Below, in pieces: positions 34,155 to 41,696 of a stretch of DNA of 64,000 nt. The notes under the pieces were generated by a model, which made no database searches, had not been told where the DNA came from, and was given only the letters and a program-made list of their open reading frames with translations. Both the position numbers and the translations under genes were made by a program. Source of the DNA: Streptomyces poonensis (GTDB taxonomy: Bacteria > Actinomycetota > Actinomycetes > Streptomycetales > Streptomycetaceae); NCBI RefSeq assembly GCF_014650915.1, contig NZ_BMVW01000002.1:525677-589676 (forward strand). The letters run 5' to 3'. Every line of letters starts with the position of its first letter. Within the stretch, counting starts at the first letter, position 1.

Positions 34155-35309
34155 CTAGCTCGCGAACGGCACCCGTGCCGCCGCCGGTGCGTCCTGCCGC
34201 CCGTCCGGGTGCCGCCACAGCCCCCGCGCGGCCAGCCGCGGCAGGACGCCCTCACCGAACCAGTACGCCTCCTCCAGGTGCGGATAGCCGGAGAGGACGA
34301 ACTCGTCGATGCCGAGGGCGTGGTACTCCGCGATGCGGTCGGCCACCTCGTCGTGGCTGCCGACGAGGGCGGTGCCCGCGCCGCCCCGGACCAGGCCGAT
34401 GCCCGCCCACAGGTTGGGGTGGATCTCCAGGTCGGCGGAGGTGAGCCGGCCGCCGTCGTGGAGGGCCAGCATGCGCCGCTGGCCCTCCGACTCACTGCGG
34501 GCGAGACCGGCCTGGACGGCCCGTACGGTGTCCGGGTCGAACCCCGCGAGCAGGCGGTCCGCCTCGGCCCACGCCTGCTCGGAGGTGTCCCGGGTGATCA
34601 CGTGCAGGCGGATGCCGAAGCGGAGGGTGCGGCCCTCCTTCGCCGCCAGGTCCCTGATCCAGGCGATCTTCTCGGCGACCTGGGCGGGCGGCTCGCCCCA
34701 GGTGAGGTAGACATCCACGTGCCGGGCGGCGACCTCGCCGGCCACGGGTGAGGAGCCGCCGAAGTACACCTCGGGGACCGGGTCGGGGACGCGGGCGAGC
34801 CGGGCGTCCTCGACCCGGAGGTGCTCCCCCGCCAGGTCGACGGTCCTGCCCTCCCACAGCCCCCTCACCACCTCCAGGAACTCTCCGGTACGGCGGTAGC
34901 GCGCGTCCTTGTCGAGGAAGTCGCCGTAGGCCCGCTGCTCGTGGCTCTCGCCGCCGGTGACGACGTTCAGCAGGAGGCGCCCGCCGGTCTGCCGCTGGAA
35001 GGTGGAGGCCATCTGGGCGGCGAGCGTGGGCGAGAGGAAGCCGGGCCGGAACGCGATCAGGAACTTCAGCCGTTCCGTGTTCTGGCTGACCATCGCCGTC
35101 GTCAGCCAGGCGTCCTCGCACCAGGCGCCGGTCGGGGTGAGCGCGCCGACGAAGCCGAGGTTCTCGGCGGCGCGGGCGATCTGGCTGAGGTAGGCGACCG
35201 TGGGCGGCCGGTCCCGGCCGGTCGTGGTGGCCGGGGTGCCGTGGCCGCCGCCGATGACGTCACGGCTGTCGCCGTTGGTGGGCAGGAACCAGTGGAACGT
35301 GAGGGACAC
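34155..35309 (-). CDS. LLM flavin-dependent monooxygenase (SsuD/alkanesulfonate type)
   Basis: A 384-residue TIM-barrel flavin monooxygenase. Start GTG 35309 follows GGAGATCCCCC. Recognisable are HWFLPTNGDSRDVIGGGHGT, LGFVGALTPTGAWCEDAWL, LIAFRPGFLSPTLAAQMAST, and ESHEQRAYGDFLDKDARYRR, which match FMNH2-dependent alkanesulfonate monooxygenases such as SsuD and the related dimethylsulfone/DmoA proteins. The reduced flavin would come from the FMN reductase encoded at 35840-36394. The gene lies 3' of two decayed acyl-CoA-dehydrogenase-like remnants, and its frame is open upstream into one of them. Confidence 0.9.
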   Translation of the reverse strand: MSLTFHWFLPTNGDSRDVIGGGHGTPATTTGRDRPPTVAYLSQIARAAENLGFVGALTPTGAWCEDAWLTTAMVSQNTERLKFLIAFRPGFLSPTLAAQMASTFQRQTGGRLLLNVVTGGESHEQRAYGDFLDKDARYRRTGEFLEVVRGLWEGRTVDLAGEHLRVEDARLARVPDPVPEVYFGGSSPVAGEVAARHVDVYLTWGEPPAQVAEKIAWIRDLAAKEGRTLRFGIRLHVITRDTSEQAWAEADRLLAGFDPDTVRAVQAGLARSESEGQRRMLALHDGGRLTSADLEIHPNLWAGIGLVRGGAGTALVGSHDEVADRIAEYHALGIDEFVLSGYPHLEEAYWFGEGVLPRLAARGLWRHPDGRQDAPAAARVPFAS

Positions 35310-35341
35310 GGGGGATCTCCGATCGGGTCTGTCCGGCATCC

Positions 35342-35839
35342 GCCAGAGGAGGCCGTGGCGGGGTGGCCGGGTGCCGTTCAGCACATGGCGGCCGATGTGC
35401 TGGACCTTCCAGCGGGCCGGGTCGCGCCATCGAGGAGGGCGGCGCGGAGCGCCTCGTTGAGGGGCGGTGGCCGGGTCGCGCCATCGAGAAGGGCGGCGCG
35501 GAGCGCCTCGTTGAGGGGCGGTGGCCGGGTCGCGCCATCGAGAAGGGCGGCGCGGAGCGCCTCGTTGAGGGGCGGTGGTCGGGTGACGCATCGAGAAGGG
35601 CGGCGCGGAGCGCCTCGTTGAGGGGCGGTGGTCGGGTGACGCATCGAGAAGGGCGGCGCGGAGCGCCTCGTTGAGGGGCGGTGGTCGGGTGACGGGTGGG
35701 CGTACGGGCGTCGCGCCAGTGGCGGTGGAGGTTGAGGGAGGCGCGGGCGGCGTCGACCTGCCGGGCGGCGGCGCCGAGCAGTGCCTCCGACGCCCGCACC
35801 TGGACGGCCGGTTCGCCGAAGCGCTGGACGAGCAGCGGG
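35342..35839 (-). pseudogene. Remnant of a DszC/SfnB-like flavin monooxygenase
   Basis: Pieces of an acyl-CoA-dehydrogenase-fold monooxygenase C-terminus are spread over this stretch. Next to the FMN reductase stop the frame reads DPLLVQRFGEPAVQVRASEA, then ALLGAAARQVDAARASLNLH and RHWRDARTPT. After an expanded tandem repeat, a different frame resumes with RWKVQHIGRHVLNGTRPPRH. In intact family members RHWRDARTHT is followed directly by HDPVRWKxxHIG, so the repeats sit inside the gene. The N-terminal 300 residues are missing. The resumed frame has no stop and runs into the LLM gene. Confidence 0.72.
35416..35695. repeat. Five tandem 53/54-bp repeats inside a pseudogene
   Basis: ATCGAG marks copies at 35429, 35483, 35537, 35590 and 35643: spacings of 54, 54, 53 and 53. 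Copies are almost identical. The 1-bp difference (GTCGCGCC versus GTGACGC) changes the frame between copies. They interrupt the DszC/SfnB-like remnant between its RHWRDART and RWKVQHIG parts. Confidence 0.9.
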
Positions 35840-36394
35840 TCAGCCCGCCGCGGCCAGGAACGGGGTGCGGCCGAGCGCCGCCGAGAACTGGTCGACGACC
35901 TGCGCCAGGGCCTCGGCCGCGGCCGGGGCGACGGTGACGGAGCCGTCGTCGTGGGCGGTGACGTCCTTGTCGAGGGTGAACCAGCCCTGCACGATGTGCG
36001 CCGCTCCCATGGAGTTGAGCACGGGGCGGAGCGCGTAGTCGATCGCGAGGACGTGGGCGGTGGTGCCGCCGGTGGCGAGCGGCAGGACGGTCTTCCCGGC
36101 GAGGGCGTACTGCGGCAGCAGGTCGAGCAGCGCCTTGAGGACGCCGGAGTAGGCGGCCTTGTAGACGGGGGTGGCGATGACGACGCCGTCGGCCTGCTCG
36201 AACAGCTCCGTGGCCTCGACGATCGCCGGGTGCCGGAAGTCCGCGCCGAGCAGGGCCTCGGCCGGGACGGTGCGGATGTCGAGCGGGATCACCTCGTGGC
36301 CCTGTGCGGTGAGGCGGGCGTCGAGGTGGCGCAGCAGGCGGGCGGTGCGGGAGGAGGCGGAGGGGCTGCCGGAGACGGACAGGACGGTGGTCAT
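35840..36394 (-). CDS. ssuE: NADPH-dependent FMN reductase (SsuE type)
   Basis: A 184-residue flavodoxin-fold reductase. ATG 36394 follows AGAGGACCC. The FMN phosphate-binding loop is VLSVSGSPSASSRTARLLRH. PVYKAAYSGVLKALLDLLPQ and LPLATGGTTAHVLAIDYALR are the conserved flavin and dimer contacts of SsuE. It supplies reduced FMN to alkanesulfonate or sulfone monooxygenases, and an LLM monooxygenase gene lies in the same orientation downstream. Its stop codon abuts a gene remnant with no spacing. Together they are the surviving functional part of a sulfur-scavenging locus. Confidence 0.93.
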   Translation of the reverse strand: MTTVLSVSGSPSASSRTARLLRHLDARLTAQGHEVIPLDIRTVPAEALLGADFRHPAIVEATELFEQADGVVIATPVYKAAYSGVLKALLDLLPQYALAGKTVLPLATGGTTAHVLAIDYALRPVLNSMGAAHIVQGWFTLDKDVTAHDDGSVTVAPAAAEALAQVVDQFSAALGRTPFLAAAG

Positions 36395-36417
36395 GGGTCC
36401 TCTTTTCGGGCGGGGAG

Positions 36418-36448
36418 CCGGGGTGCCCGCTTGTGACGGGCACCCCGG
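36418..36448 (-). terminator. 12-bp hairpin before ssuE
   Basis: CCGGGGTGCCCG and CGGGCACCCCGG form a perfect stem with a 7-nt loop. It lies between the upstream gene remnants and ssuE, so it may end transcripts that come from the leader-peptide promoter. Confidence 0.65.
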
Positions 36449-36474
36449 TGGGAGCGGGAGCGGAACGGGAGCGG

Positions 36475-36860
36475 TCAGGGGTACGAGGTGGGTTCGGGCA
36501 GTTCGCCTTCGAGGACCCAGCGGCCGAGGCCCCAGCGGCCGACCTCGCGGCGCTCGTAGGCGACCGGGTCGTGGAGGGTGTGGGTGCGGACGTCGCGTCA
36601 GAACCGGTTGGGGCCCTCGGCGGTGGCGGTGGAGCGGGCGCCGGTCACCTCGAAGATGCGGTTGCTGATCTCCAGGGCGACGTCGGTGGCGCGGGCCTTG
36701 ACCGCGCCACCCGCACCTCGAACTCGCCCCGCGTCCGCTCGGTCACGGCGTCGGGGTCGTCGTGCAGCCTCTGTCCCTCGGCGGCGACGGCGTCGGCGAG
36801 GGCCTCGGCCGCCCAGAGCTTGGCGGTGAGGTCGCCGTAGACGTCGACGAGCAACGGACC
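36475..36860 (-). pseudogene. Second DszC/SfnB-like monooxygenase remnant
   Basis: Only the C-terminal third remains: VDVYGDLTAKLWAAEALADA, then EGQRLHDDPDAVTERTRGEF. A frame change near 36715-36720 leads to VKARATDVALEISNRIFEVT then GARSTATAEGPNRF. TGA at 36598-36600 replaces the expected Trp of RFW. The same frame continues after it with RDVRTHTLHDPVAYERREVG to a normal stop at 36475. One indel and one nonsense codon are thus visible, and the N-terminal two thirds have been lost at the junction near 36860. Confidence 0.8.
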
Positions 36861-37033
36861 TGGGTGAGCGCGTAGTCGAAGCCGTTGTTCTCGGCGAGGA
36901 CGGCGAGTTCGCGGTTGTAGTCGTAGCTCCGGTCGGTGCGCTGCTCGATCTTGCTGGTGCCCAGGCCGCCACTGACATGGGGAACCCAGCAGGCGAATTC
37001 CAGGGGTTGTACGGAAAGGGGTGCTGCGGGCAT
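36861..37033 (-). pseudogene. Remnant of SfnG-like dimethylsulfone monooxygenase
   Basis: From ATG 37033 about 57 codons give a good SfnG N-terminus: LSVQPLEFACWVPHVSGGLG, TSKIEQRTDRSYDYN and NGFDYALTQVR. Then the sequence switches to the DszC/SfnB-like remnant near 36860. About 300 residues of the LLM barrel are absent. SfnG oxidises dimethyl sulfone to methanesulfinate with FMNH2. Confidence 0.78.
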
Positions 37034-37258
37034 GGCGGACTCCTGTCGCGGTATCGCGGGCGCGCCGAATTCAAAAAGGGCGCGACGAATCGGTGGGACA
37101 CGTCACCGCGGAATTCAGGCGTACGAGGCGTACGGAGGGTGAGGGCGATCCGCGGCCGGGAACGGACACGGCCGGCGGCCGGTGCGGGCGTGGAAGCGGG
37201 GCGCGGAACTCGCGGACCGTGCGGGACTCGGCGAACGAGGGGCGGCGGACCGGGAGGT

Positions 37259-37342
37259 TCAGGCCGCGGCGCAACAGGAGGCGCTGGCGACGCGGGCGAG
37301 GTCGACATGGCGTCGCCGCGTGAGATCCAGTCGCATCTTCAT
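37259..37342 (-). CDS. Small leader peptide of a sulfur operon (Cys-Cys)
   Basis: A 27-residue peptide starting at ATG 37342 (or 37336). Its core RRRHVDLARV followed by ASASCC is the pattern of actinobacterial small leader peptides found before sulfonate, cysteine and methionine genes. These are thought to sense cysteine or Cys-tRNA by ribosome stalling. Here it lies about 225 bp upstream of the broken SfnG-like gene and in the same direction, so it is the leader of the decayed operon. Two adjacent Cys codons (TGT TGC) near the C-terminus would make translation sensitive to cysteine supply. It is too short for routine gene finders. Confidence 0.7.
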   Translation of the reverse strand: MKMRLDLTRRRHVDLARVASASCCAAA

Positions 37343-37443
37343 GGCGACGATCGTGGCAGCCGCCGGACCGTACGGTCAAGGAAAACCCGACCGGTCTCGT
37401 CATCCGGACCACCGAATCTCACGAAGGCGTGACAGGGAAACCC

Positions 37444-37471
37444 TTGAACGGTCCTGGTGACGGCGCATTCT
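37444..37471 (+). promoter_or_regulatory. Candidate promoter of the LysR remnant
   Basis: TTGAAC (37444-37449) and CATTCT (37466-37471) are 16 bp apart. The GTG start follows 6 nt after the -10, a leaderless-like arrangement. Confidence 0.4.
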
Positions 37472-37477
37472 GCGGGG

Positions 37478-37860
37478 GTGCGAATAGAGCAGCTGGAATA
37501 CATCGCGGCGGTCACCGGGTCTCGGTTCGCTGCGCCGCGCCGCGCCGCCGAGGAACTCCACATGTCGCAGCCCGCGTTGAGCGGGACCGTGCGGAATCCG
37601 GAGCGGGAACTCGGCGTCGATCTGCTGGAGCGTAAACGCAGCGGCGCCAGGATGAGCGCCGAGGGCCGTGAACTGCTGCCGCACGTCGTCGGCGTGCTGG
37701 ACGCGGTCGACCGGCTGCGGGGCGCGGCGGGCGAACAGCACCGCATCAGCCGCATGGTGCGCGACCCAGGCGCTCCTCATGCTCCGGCGCCGCCGGGCCG
37801 ACTCGGTGCCGCGCGCGATGGAGGGCCTGCATTCGGCGTTCGTACGCCGTACGCCGAGCC
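37478..37860 (+). pseudogene. LysR-family regulator, truncated
   Basis: From GTG 37478 (GTG CGA ATA GAG) the protein starts RIEQLEYIAAVTGSRFAAPR then RAAEELHMSQPALSGTVRNP and DLLERKRSGARMSAEGRELL, a good LysR DNA-binding domain of about 90 residues. After RISRM the frame breaks. A second frame then gives LLMLRRRRADSVPRAMEGLH, the usual C-terminal tail. About 180 residues of effector domain are missing. It is divergent from the leader peptide and the SfnG/SfnB-like remnants, so it was probably the regulator of that locus. Confidence 0.75.
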
Positions 37861-37902
37861 CGGGCCTTCGCGCGGAACTGACCGCCCGGCGGCGGGACCG
37901 GG

Positions 37903-38070
37903 TCAGTCGTCGTCGCGCGCGGGGACCACCACGAGGAAGGCGTCGGACTCCAGGTCCATCACCACGGTCGCCGGTTCGCCCTTGGCGCGGCGCTCGGCCG
38001 CGTACTCCTCCGCCGGCCACGATCCGCGCGGAGCCCCCGCGGAGAACCGCTCCAACACCTTCGCACGCAT
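37903..38070 (-). CDS. Small conserved hypothetical protein
   Basis: A 55-residue protein; ATG 38070 has GGGAGG about 11 bases upstream. The sequence RAKVLERFSAGAPRGSWPAE then EYAAERRAKGEPATVVMDLE and SDAFLVVVPARDDD is of a kind I recognise in other streptomycetes without a known function. It has an amphipathic start and a hydrophobic strand near the end, and no signal peptide. It follows the LysR remnant and is convergent with it. Confidence 0.6.
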   Translation of the reverse strand: MRAKVLERFSAGAPRGSWPAEEYAAERRAKGEPATVVMDLESDAFLVVVPARDDD

Positions 38071-38383
38071 AACGGCGAACACCTCCCGTGCCGACCCGCG
38101 ACTCGCTCGAAGCGACTGCCCTCGTTCCCTCCGCTTGCCCCGGAATCGGGCGGACATGTCAACCGATACCCGGAATCCACCCTCTCGGCGGCTACGCCCC
38201 CTTGTCCCCCTTGGCTCTCTTGGCTCTCTTGGCTCTCTTGACCCCCTTGCCGCCCTCGACCCTTATGGTCATGTCCATTGCTACACATAAGCCATCAATA
38301 AGAGCAAAATGGATAGACGAGGCATTTATCATCTATCAGGCCATAAGCGGACAGGTCTGCAGAGAGAGCCAAGGAGACGAGTC
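38071..38383. other. Intergenic region with 9-bp repeats and an A/T-rich patch
   Basis: This 313-bp gap lies between the divergent small hypothetical gene and the SPW gene. It holds three TTGGCTCTC repeats (38211-38237) and an unusually A/T-rich stretch at about 38270-38345, a likely promoter region for the SPW protein. No gene found. Confidence 0.55.
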
Positions 38384-38821
38384 ATGGCCAGAGTCTCGTA
38401 CAGGAGCGACATCTCCAGTCACCCCGACGTCTCTGAGATGCGGGACAGATACGACCGCATGATGGGCGGACGGGATGTCGCACTCGTGGACGCGCCGGTG
38501 TTCCTGCTCGGTCTGTACTTCGCCGTGTCCCCGTGGATCATCCACTTCTCGTCCGTCCAGACGTCCCTGTCGACGCACAACCTGATCATCGGCATCGCGA
38601 TATCCCTGCTGGCCATCGGGTTCACCGCCGCACCGCAGAGGATGTACGGCCTGAGCTGGGCGATGGGCGTCATGGGCATCTGGATGATCATCTCGCCGTG
38701 GGTCGTCGGCAGGAACTCGGACGGCGGAGTCATCGCCAACAACGTCGTCGTCGGCGCCCTGACCCTGATCATGGGGCTGGTGTGCGCGGTGACGGCGCGG
38801 GGCGCACGGAACAAGACGTAG
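38384..38821 (+). CDS. SPW-repeat membrane protein
   Basis: A 145-residue membrane protein with two SPW repeats: FLLGLYFAVSPWIIHFSS (about residues 41-58) and MGIWMIISPWVVGRNSD (about 98-114). Four hydrophobic helices are expected, and the N-terminal 35 residues are hydrophilic (MRDRYDRMMGGRDVAL). ATG 38384 is preceded by AAGGAGACG. Members of PF03779 are small inner-membrane proteins of unknown role, often linked with stress. It is a single-gene unit with a strong terminator after it. Confidence 0.9.
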   Translation: MARVSYRSDISSHPDVSEMRDRYDRMMGGRDVALVDAPVFLLGLYFAVSPWIIHFSSVQTSLSTHNLIIGIAISLLAIGFTAAPQRMYGLSWAMGVMGIWMIISPWVVGRNSDGGVIANNVVVGALTLIMGLVCAVTARGARNKT

Positions 38822-38870
38822 CGGGTGCGCCGGAAAGGCCCGCGAGACCCGCGAGACCCGCGAGGGGAAT

Positions 38871-38902
38871 GACGGCCGGTCCGCCCTGACGGACCGGCCG
38901 TC
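38871..38902 (+). terminator. Terminator of the SPW gene
   Basis: A 13-bp perfect stem (GACGGCCGGTCCG / CGGACCGGCCGTC) with a 6-nt loop, followed by GCCTTTCC. It lies 49 bp after the stop codon. Confidence 0.82.
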
Positions 38903-38977
38903 GCCTTTCCGTGCTCCGCCCGACGGTCCTGACGCGTCCCGATACGACCTGACACGTCCTGATCGGCCCGCGCCGGC

Positions 38978-39469
38978 TCAACGGTCGGCCGGCACGCTCC
39001 AGGGCTCCTGCGGCAGCGGGCTGCCCGTCTCCAGCAGTGACTTCAGGTTCGACAGCACGGCCGCCCAGCCCGCGGCCGCCTCAGCCCGCTCGTTCTCGTC
39101 GGGCAGGTTCTCGTGGGTGACCGTGAGCCGGACGATGTCGGCGTGCGGACGGATGTCGAAGGTGACCCGCGACCACCGGTCCGGGCGGTCCTCGTCGCCG
39201 GGGTCGGCCCAGTCGGTGACGAGGCGGGTGGGCCGCTCGCTCTCCACGACGGTGCCGACCACGTCGGCGATGCCGGACCCGTCCGTCCGCACGTGCTCCC
39301 AGCGGGACCCCGGCCGCCAGTCGGAGACATTGGAGTGGCCCCAGTAGGCGGCGGTCAGGTCCGCGTCGGTGAGCGCGTCCCAGACCCGCTCGGGCGTGCT
39401 GAGGATGTAGGTGACGTACACGGTGCAGGGCTTGTCGGACTCGGTGGGCGTGGTGGACGTGTCGGTCAT
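38978..39469 (-). CDS. SRPBCC (AHSA1-like) protein
   Basis: A 163-residue helix-grip protein. ATG 39469 follows GAGGCAGCC. The strand YVTYILSTPERVWDALTD and ADLTAAYWGHSNVSDWRPG match the AHSA1/SRPBCC activator-of-Hsp90-like group. The central WSRVTFDIRPHADIVRLTVT and the final helix RAEAAAGWAAVLSNLKSLLE are typical. Such proteins often accompany ArsR regulators, but none is adjacent here. Role unknown, probably small-molecule binding. Confidence 0.87.
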   Translation of the reverse strand: MTDTSTTPTESDKPCTVYVTYILSTPERVWDALTDADLTAAYWGHSNVSDWRPGSRWEHVRTDGSGIADVVGTVVESERPTRLVTDWADPGDEDRPDRWSRVTFDIRPHADIVRLTVTHENLPDENERAEAAAGWAAVLSNLKSLLETGSPLPQEPWSVPADR

Positions 39470-39666
39470 GGCTGCCTCGGCTGGTCGCTCGCTGATCGCG
39501 CACTCCACGGTAGGCAGGCGAACACCTGCACGCCAATGCGCGCGTCCGCCCGCGGGTCAGCCCCGCCCCCGCGGCCACCACCGCGACGGCCGCCCGGAAC
39601 GACACCGCCGGCCTCCGTCGGGGCGCGCTCTTGGCCGCTCACCGCGCCGCACGACAGGATCGGCGC

Positions 39667-40242
39667 ATGGACCCGCACCAGCATGTGACCTTCCCCGCGC
39701 CCATCCGGCTGGAGGGCTTCGGCGTACTCCTGCGCGAGTGGCGCGACGACGACGCGGCGGCCCTGGTTCCCGTGTACGACGACCCGGAGATCCACCGGTG
39801 GACGCCGGTGGCCGCGCCGTTCGACACCGTCGCGGCCCGCGTGTACATCGCCGCCGCGCGCGGAAAGCGGGCCTCCGGGCGGGGCGTGCAGCTGGCCATC
39901 ACGACGGACGGCACGGTGCCTCTCGGCGAGGTGCTGATGTTCCGCAGCACGACCGACGCGCGGGACGTCGAGCTGGCGTACGGCGTCGGGCCCGCCCATC
40001 GCGGCCGGGGCCTGGCCTCCGCGTCCGTCCGCCTCGCCACCGGGTACGTCGCACGGCACATCGGGCCGCGCCGCGTGGTCCTGCGCATCGAGGCGGAGAA
40101 CGCGGCGAGCGAGGCGGTCGCCGCGGCGACCGGTTTCGCCCTGACCGACGACGCGCCGGTCGTACGCCGGCACAAGGAGCGCAAGGCCGTGCTGCGGACG
40201 TGGTGCCACGAGGGCGCGGCGGGGGCGGGCGACAGCGGGTGA
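39667..40242 (+). CDS. GNAT family acetyltransferase (RimJ/RimL-like)
   Basis: A 191-residue acetyltransferase. The start ATG 39667 has CAGGAT just upstream. Fold landmarks are LLREWRDDDAAALVPVYDDP, EIHRWTP, and the acetyl-CoA pyrophosphate loop VGPAHRGRGLASASVRLATG. These resemble ribosomal-protein or amino-acid N-acetyltransferases of the GNAT type. The C-terminal part ATGFALTDDAPVVRR is the usual last strand. Substrate unknown. Confidence 0.88.
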   Translation: MDPHQHVTFPAPIRLEGFGVLLREWRDDDAAALVPVYDDPEIHRWTPVAAPFDTVAARVYIAAARGKRASGRGVQLAITTDGTVPLGEVLMFRSTTDARDVELAYGVGPAHRGRGLASASVRLATGYVARHIGPRRVVLRIEAENAASEAVAAATGFALTDDAPVVRRHKERKAVLRTWCHEGAAGAGDSG

Positions 40243-40503
40243 ACGGCCTGCGGGACGCTGGATGCGGAAGCGCGGGGGCGGGGGCGCGTCACGGCGCCCG
40301 CATGCACGAGGCGGGGCGCACGGCAGCATCGACGGGGCCGGCGGCAAGCGGAACGGACTGCCCCCGCATCCAGCGGGCACACGCACAAGTAGGGGGCTAC
40401 CTCGGCAACGGGGCTCCACGAGTGCGGGGCTCCCGCACCCGGGCGCCCACGGGGGCGGGGAAGGGGCTCCTCAGGCACGGGTCCCGACGGAAAAGGGGTG
40501 GAG

Positions 40504-40770
40504 ATGGAGATCTCCGGCATCATCAGTGCCATCGTCATCGGCATCGTGATCGGTGTGCTCGGCCGGCTCGTCGTCCCGGGCCGCCAGCGCATCGGCATCC
40601 TGCTGACGATCGTGGTCGGCATCGTGGCCGCCCTCATCGGTTCCGCGGTCGCCGCCGCCCTCGGCGTGGCCGACACCAGGGGCGTCGACTGGATCGAGTG
40701 GCTCATCCAGATCGGGCTGGCGGCGCTGGGCGTCGCGGCACTCGACCGGACGCTCGCGACACGGCGCTGA
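40504..40770 (+). CDS. GlsB/YeaQ/YmgE family membrane protein
   Basis: An 88-residue, three-helix membrane protein (transglycosylase-associated family). Helices are ISAIVIGIVIGVLGRLVVPG, IGILLTIVVGIVAALIG and WLIQIGLAALGVAAL. ATG 40504 is chosen because AAGGGGTGG precedes it; a GTG two codons earlier is in frame. Members are commonly stress-inducible and of unknown role. It stands alone; its convergent neighbour is a GNAT gene whose stop is 9 bp away. Confidence 0.88.
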   Translation: MEISGIISAIVIGIVIGVLGRLVVPGRQRIGILLTIVVGIVAALIGSAVAAALGVADTRGVDWIEWLIQIGLAALGVAALDRTLATRR

Positions 40771-40779
40771 CCTCCTCGG

Positions 40780-41619
40780 TCACGGACCGTCCGCCCGGCC
40801 GGTGCCCGGTGTGCCCGGTGTGCCCCGCGTGTCCGGCGGCGACAGGTACGGCGTCGTCGTGGTCAGCGGGACGAAGCCGAGGCGCTCCAGGACGGGACGG
40901 CTCATGTCGCCGGCGTCCACCTGGACGTAGCGGTAACCGAGCTCGGCGGCGAGGCGGGCCCGATACGAGACCAGGGCGCGGTAGATGCCACGGCCGCGCC
41001 AGTCCTCCACCGTGCCGCCGCCCCACAGTCCGGCGAAGCGTGTCCCGGGCACCAGTTCCATGCGTGCCGCGCTGACCGGCCGGTCCCCGGCGAGCGCCAG
41101 GACGGCGGCGACCGTGTCCGGGTCCGCGGCGATACGGGCGAGCAGGTCGCGGTGCATGGACGCGCTGTCCCGGCCGAAGGCCCGGGCGTGCACCTCGGCC
41201 ATCATGTCCACGCCCGCCGCGTCGGTGACCCGGAGGAGCGGCGGTTCGGCGTCCAGGGCGACCCGGCTCAGGTCCGCGATCATCAGCGTCTCCTCCGGCT
41301 CGGGCGTGAACCCGGCCGCGCGCAGCCGCTTCCCGAGGTCGGCCGGCCGGTCGTGGCCGTACAGCTTCCACTCGAAGGCGCGGCCGAGCCCGGCGAAGTA
41401 CCGCAGCTGCGCGGCGACGGCCTCGTCGGCGGTCGCCTCGTCCAGATCCGACCAGAGCACGCTGTCCCCGCCGTGCCCTTCGCCGGTGACCAGCCGCACC
41501 ACCCCGTCCACGCGGTCGATCCGCGCGTCGGGAGTGTCGGGACGCGCCCCTTGCCGTACGTCCCGGTCGAACTCGGCCAGCACTCCGGCCCGATCCACGT
41601 GATCCATGGGGTGATCCAT
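40780..41619 (-). CDS. GNAT family acetyltransferase
   Basis: A 279-residue protein with a C-terminal GNAT domain: VLALAGDRPVSAARMELVPG, the acetyl-CoA loop WRGRGIYRALVSYRAR, and the final strand YVQVDAGDMSRPVLERLGFV with PLTTTTPYLS. The N-terminal 150 residues form an additional domain (VLAEFDRDVRQGARPDTPDA and onward), as in bi-domain GNAT proteins. The tail carries a GTPGTPGTG repeat made by 9-bp duplications. The start ATG 41619 is weak; ATG 41607 is also in frame. Confidence 0.82.
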   Translation of the reverse strand: MDHPMDHVDRAGVLAEFDRDVRQGARPDTPDARIDRVDGVVRLVTGEGHGGDSVLWSDLDEATADEAVAAQLRYFAGLGRAFEWKLYGHDRPADLGKRLRAAGFTPEPEETLMIADLSRVALDAEPPLLRVTDAAGVDMMAEVHARAFGRDSASMHRDLLARIAADPDTVAAVLALAGDRPVSAARMELVPGTRFAGLWGGGTVEDWRGRGIYRALVSYRARLAAELGYRYVQVDAGDMSRPVLERLGFVPLTTTTPYLSPPDTRGTPGTPGTGRADGP

Positions 41620-41696
41620 GGGCGCACCTCACCATCCGTGGGCACCGCCGGGCAACAGAATTTGAAGGAGGGCACGGCCTCGCGCGGCCGCCAGGG

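Noticed and set aside
35416..35695. Possible CRISPR array
   Set aside because: The repeats are head-to-tail with no unique spacers, no short palindromic repeat and no cas genes nearby; they are simple tandem duplications.
34155..36443. One continuous 762-codon frame joining the LLM monooxygenase to upstream sequence
   Set aside because: The upstream part is the wrong frame of ssuE and of a gene remnant, joined by loss of a stop. A good ribosome site supports GTG 35309 as the true start.
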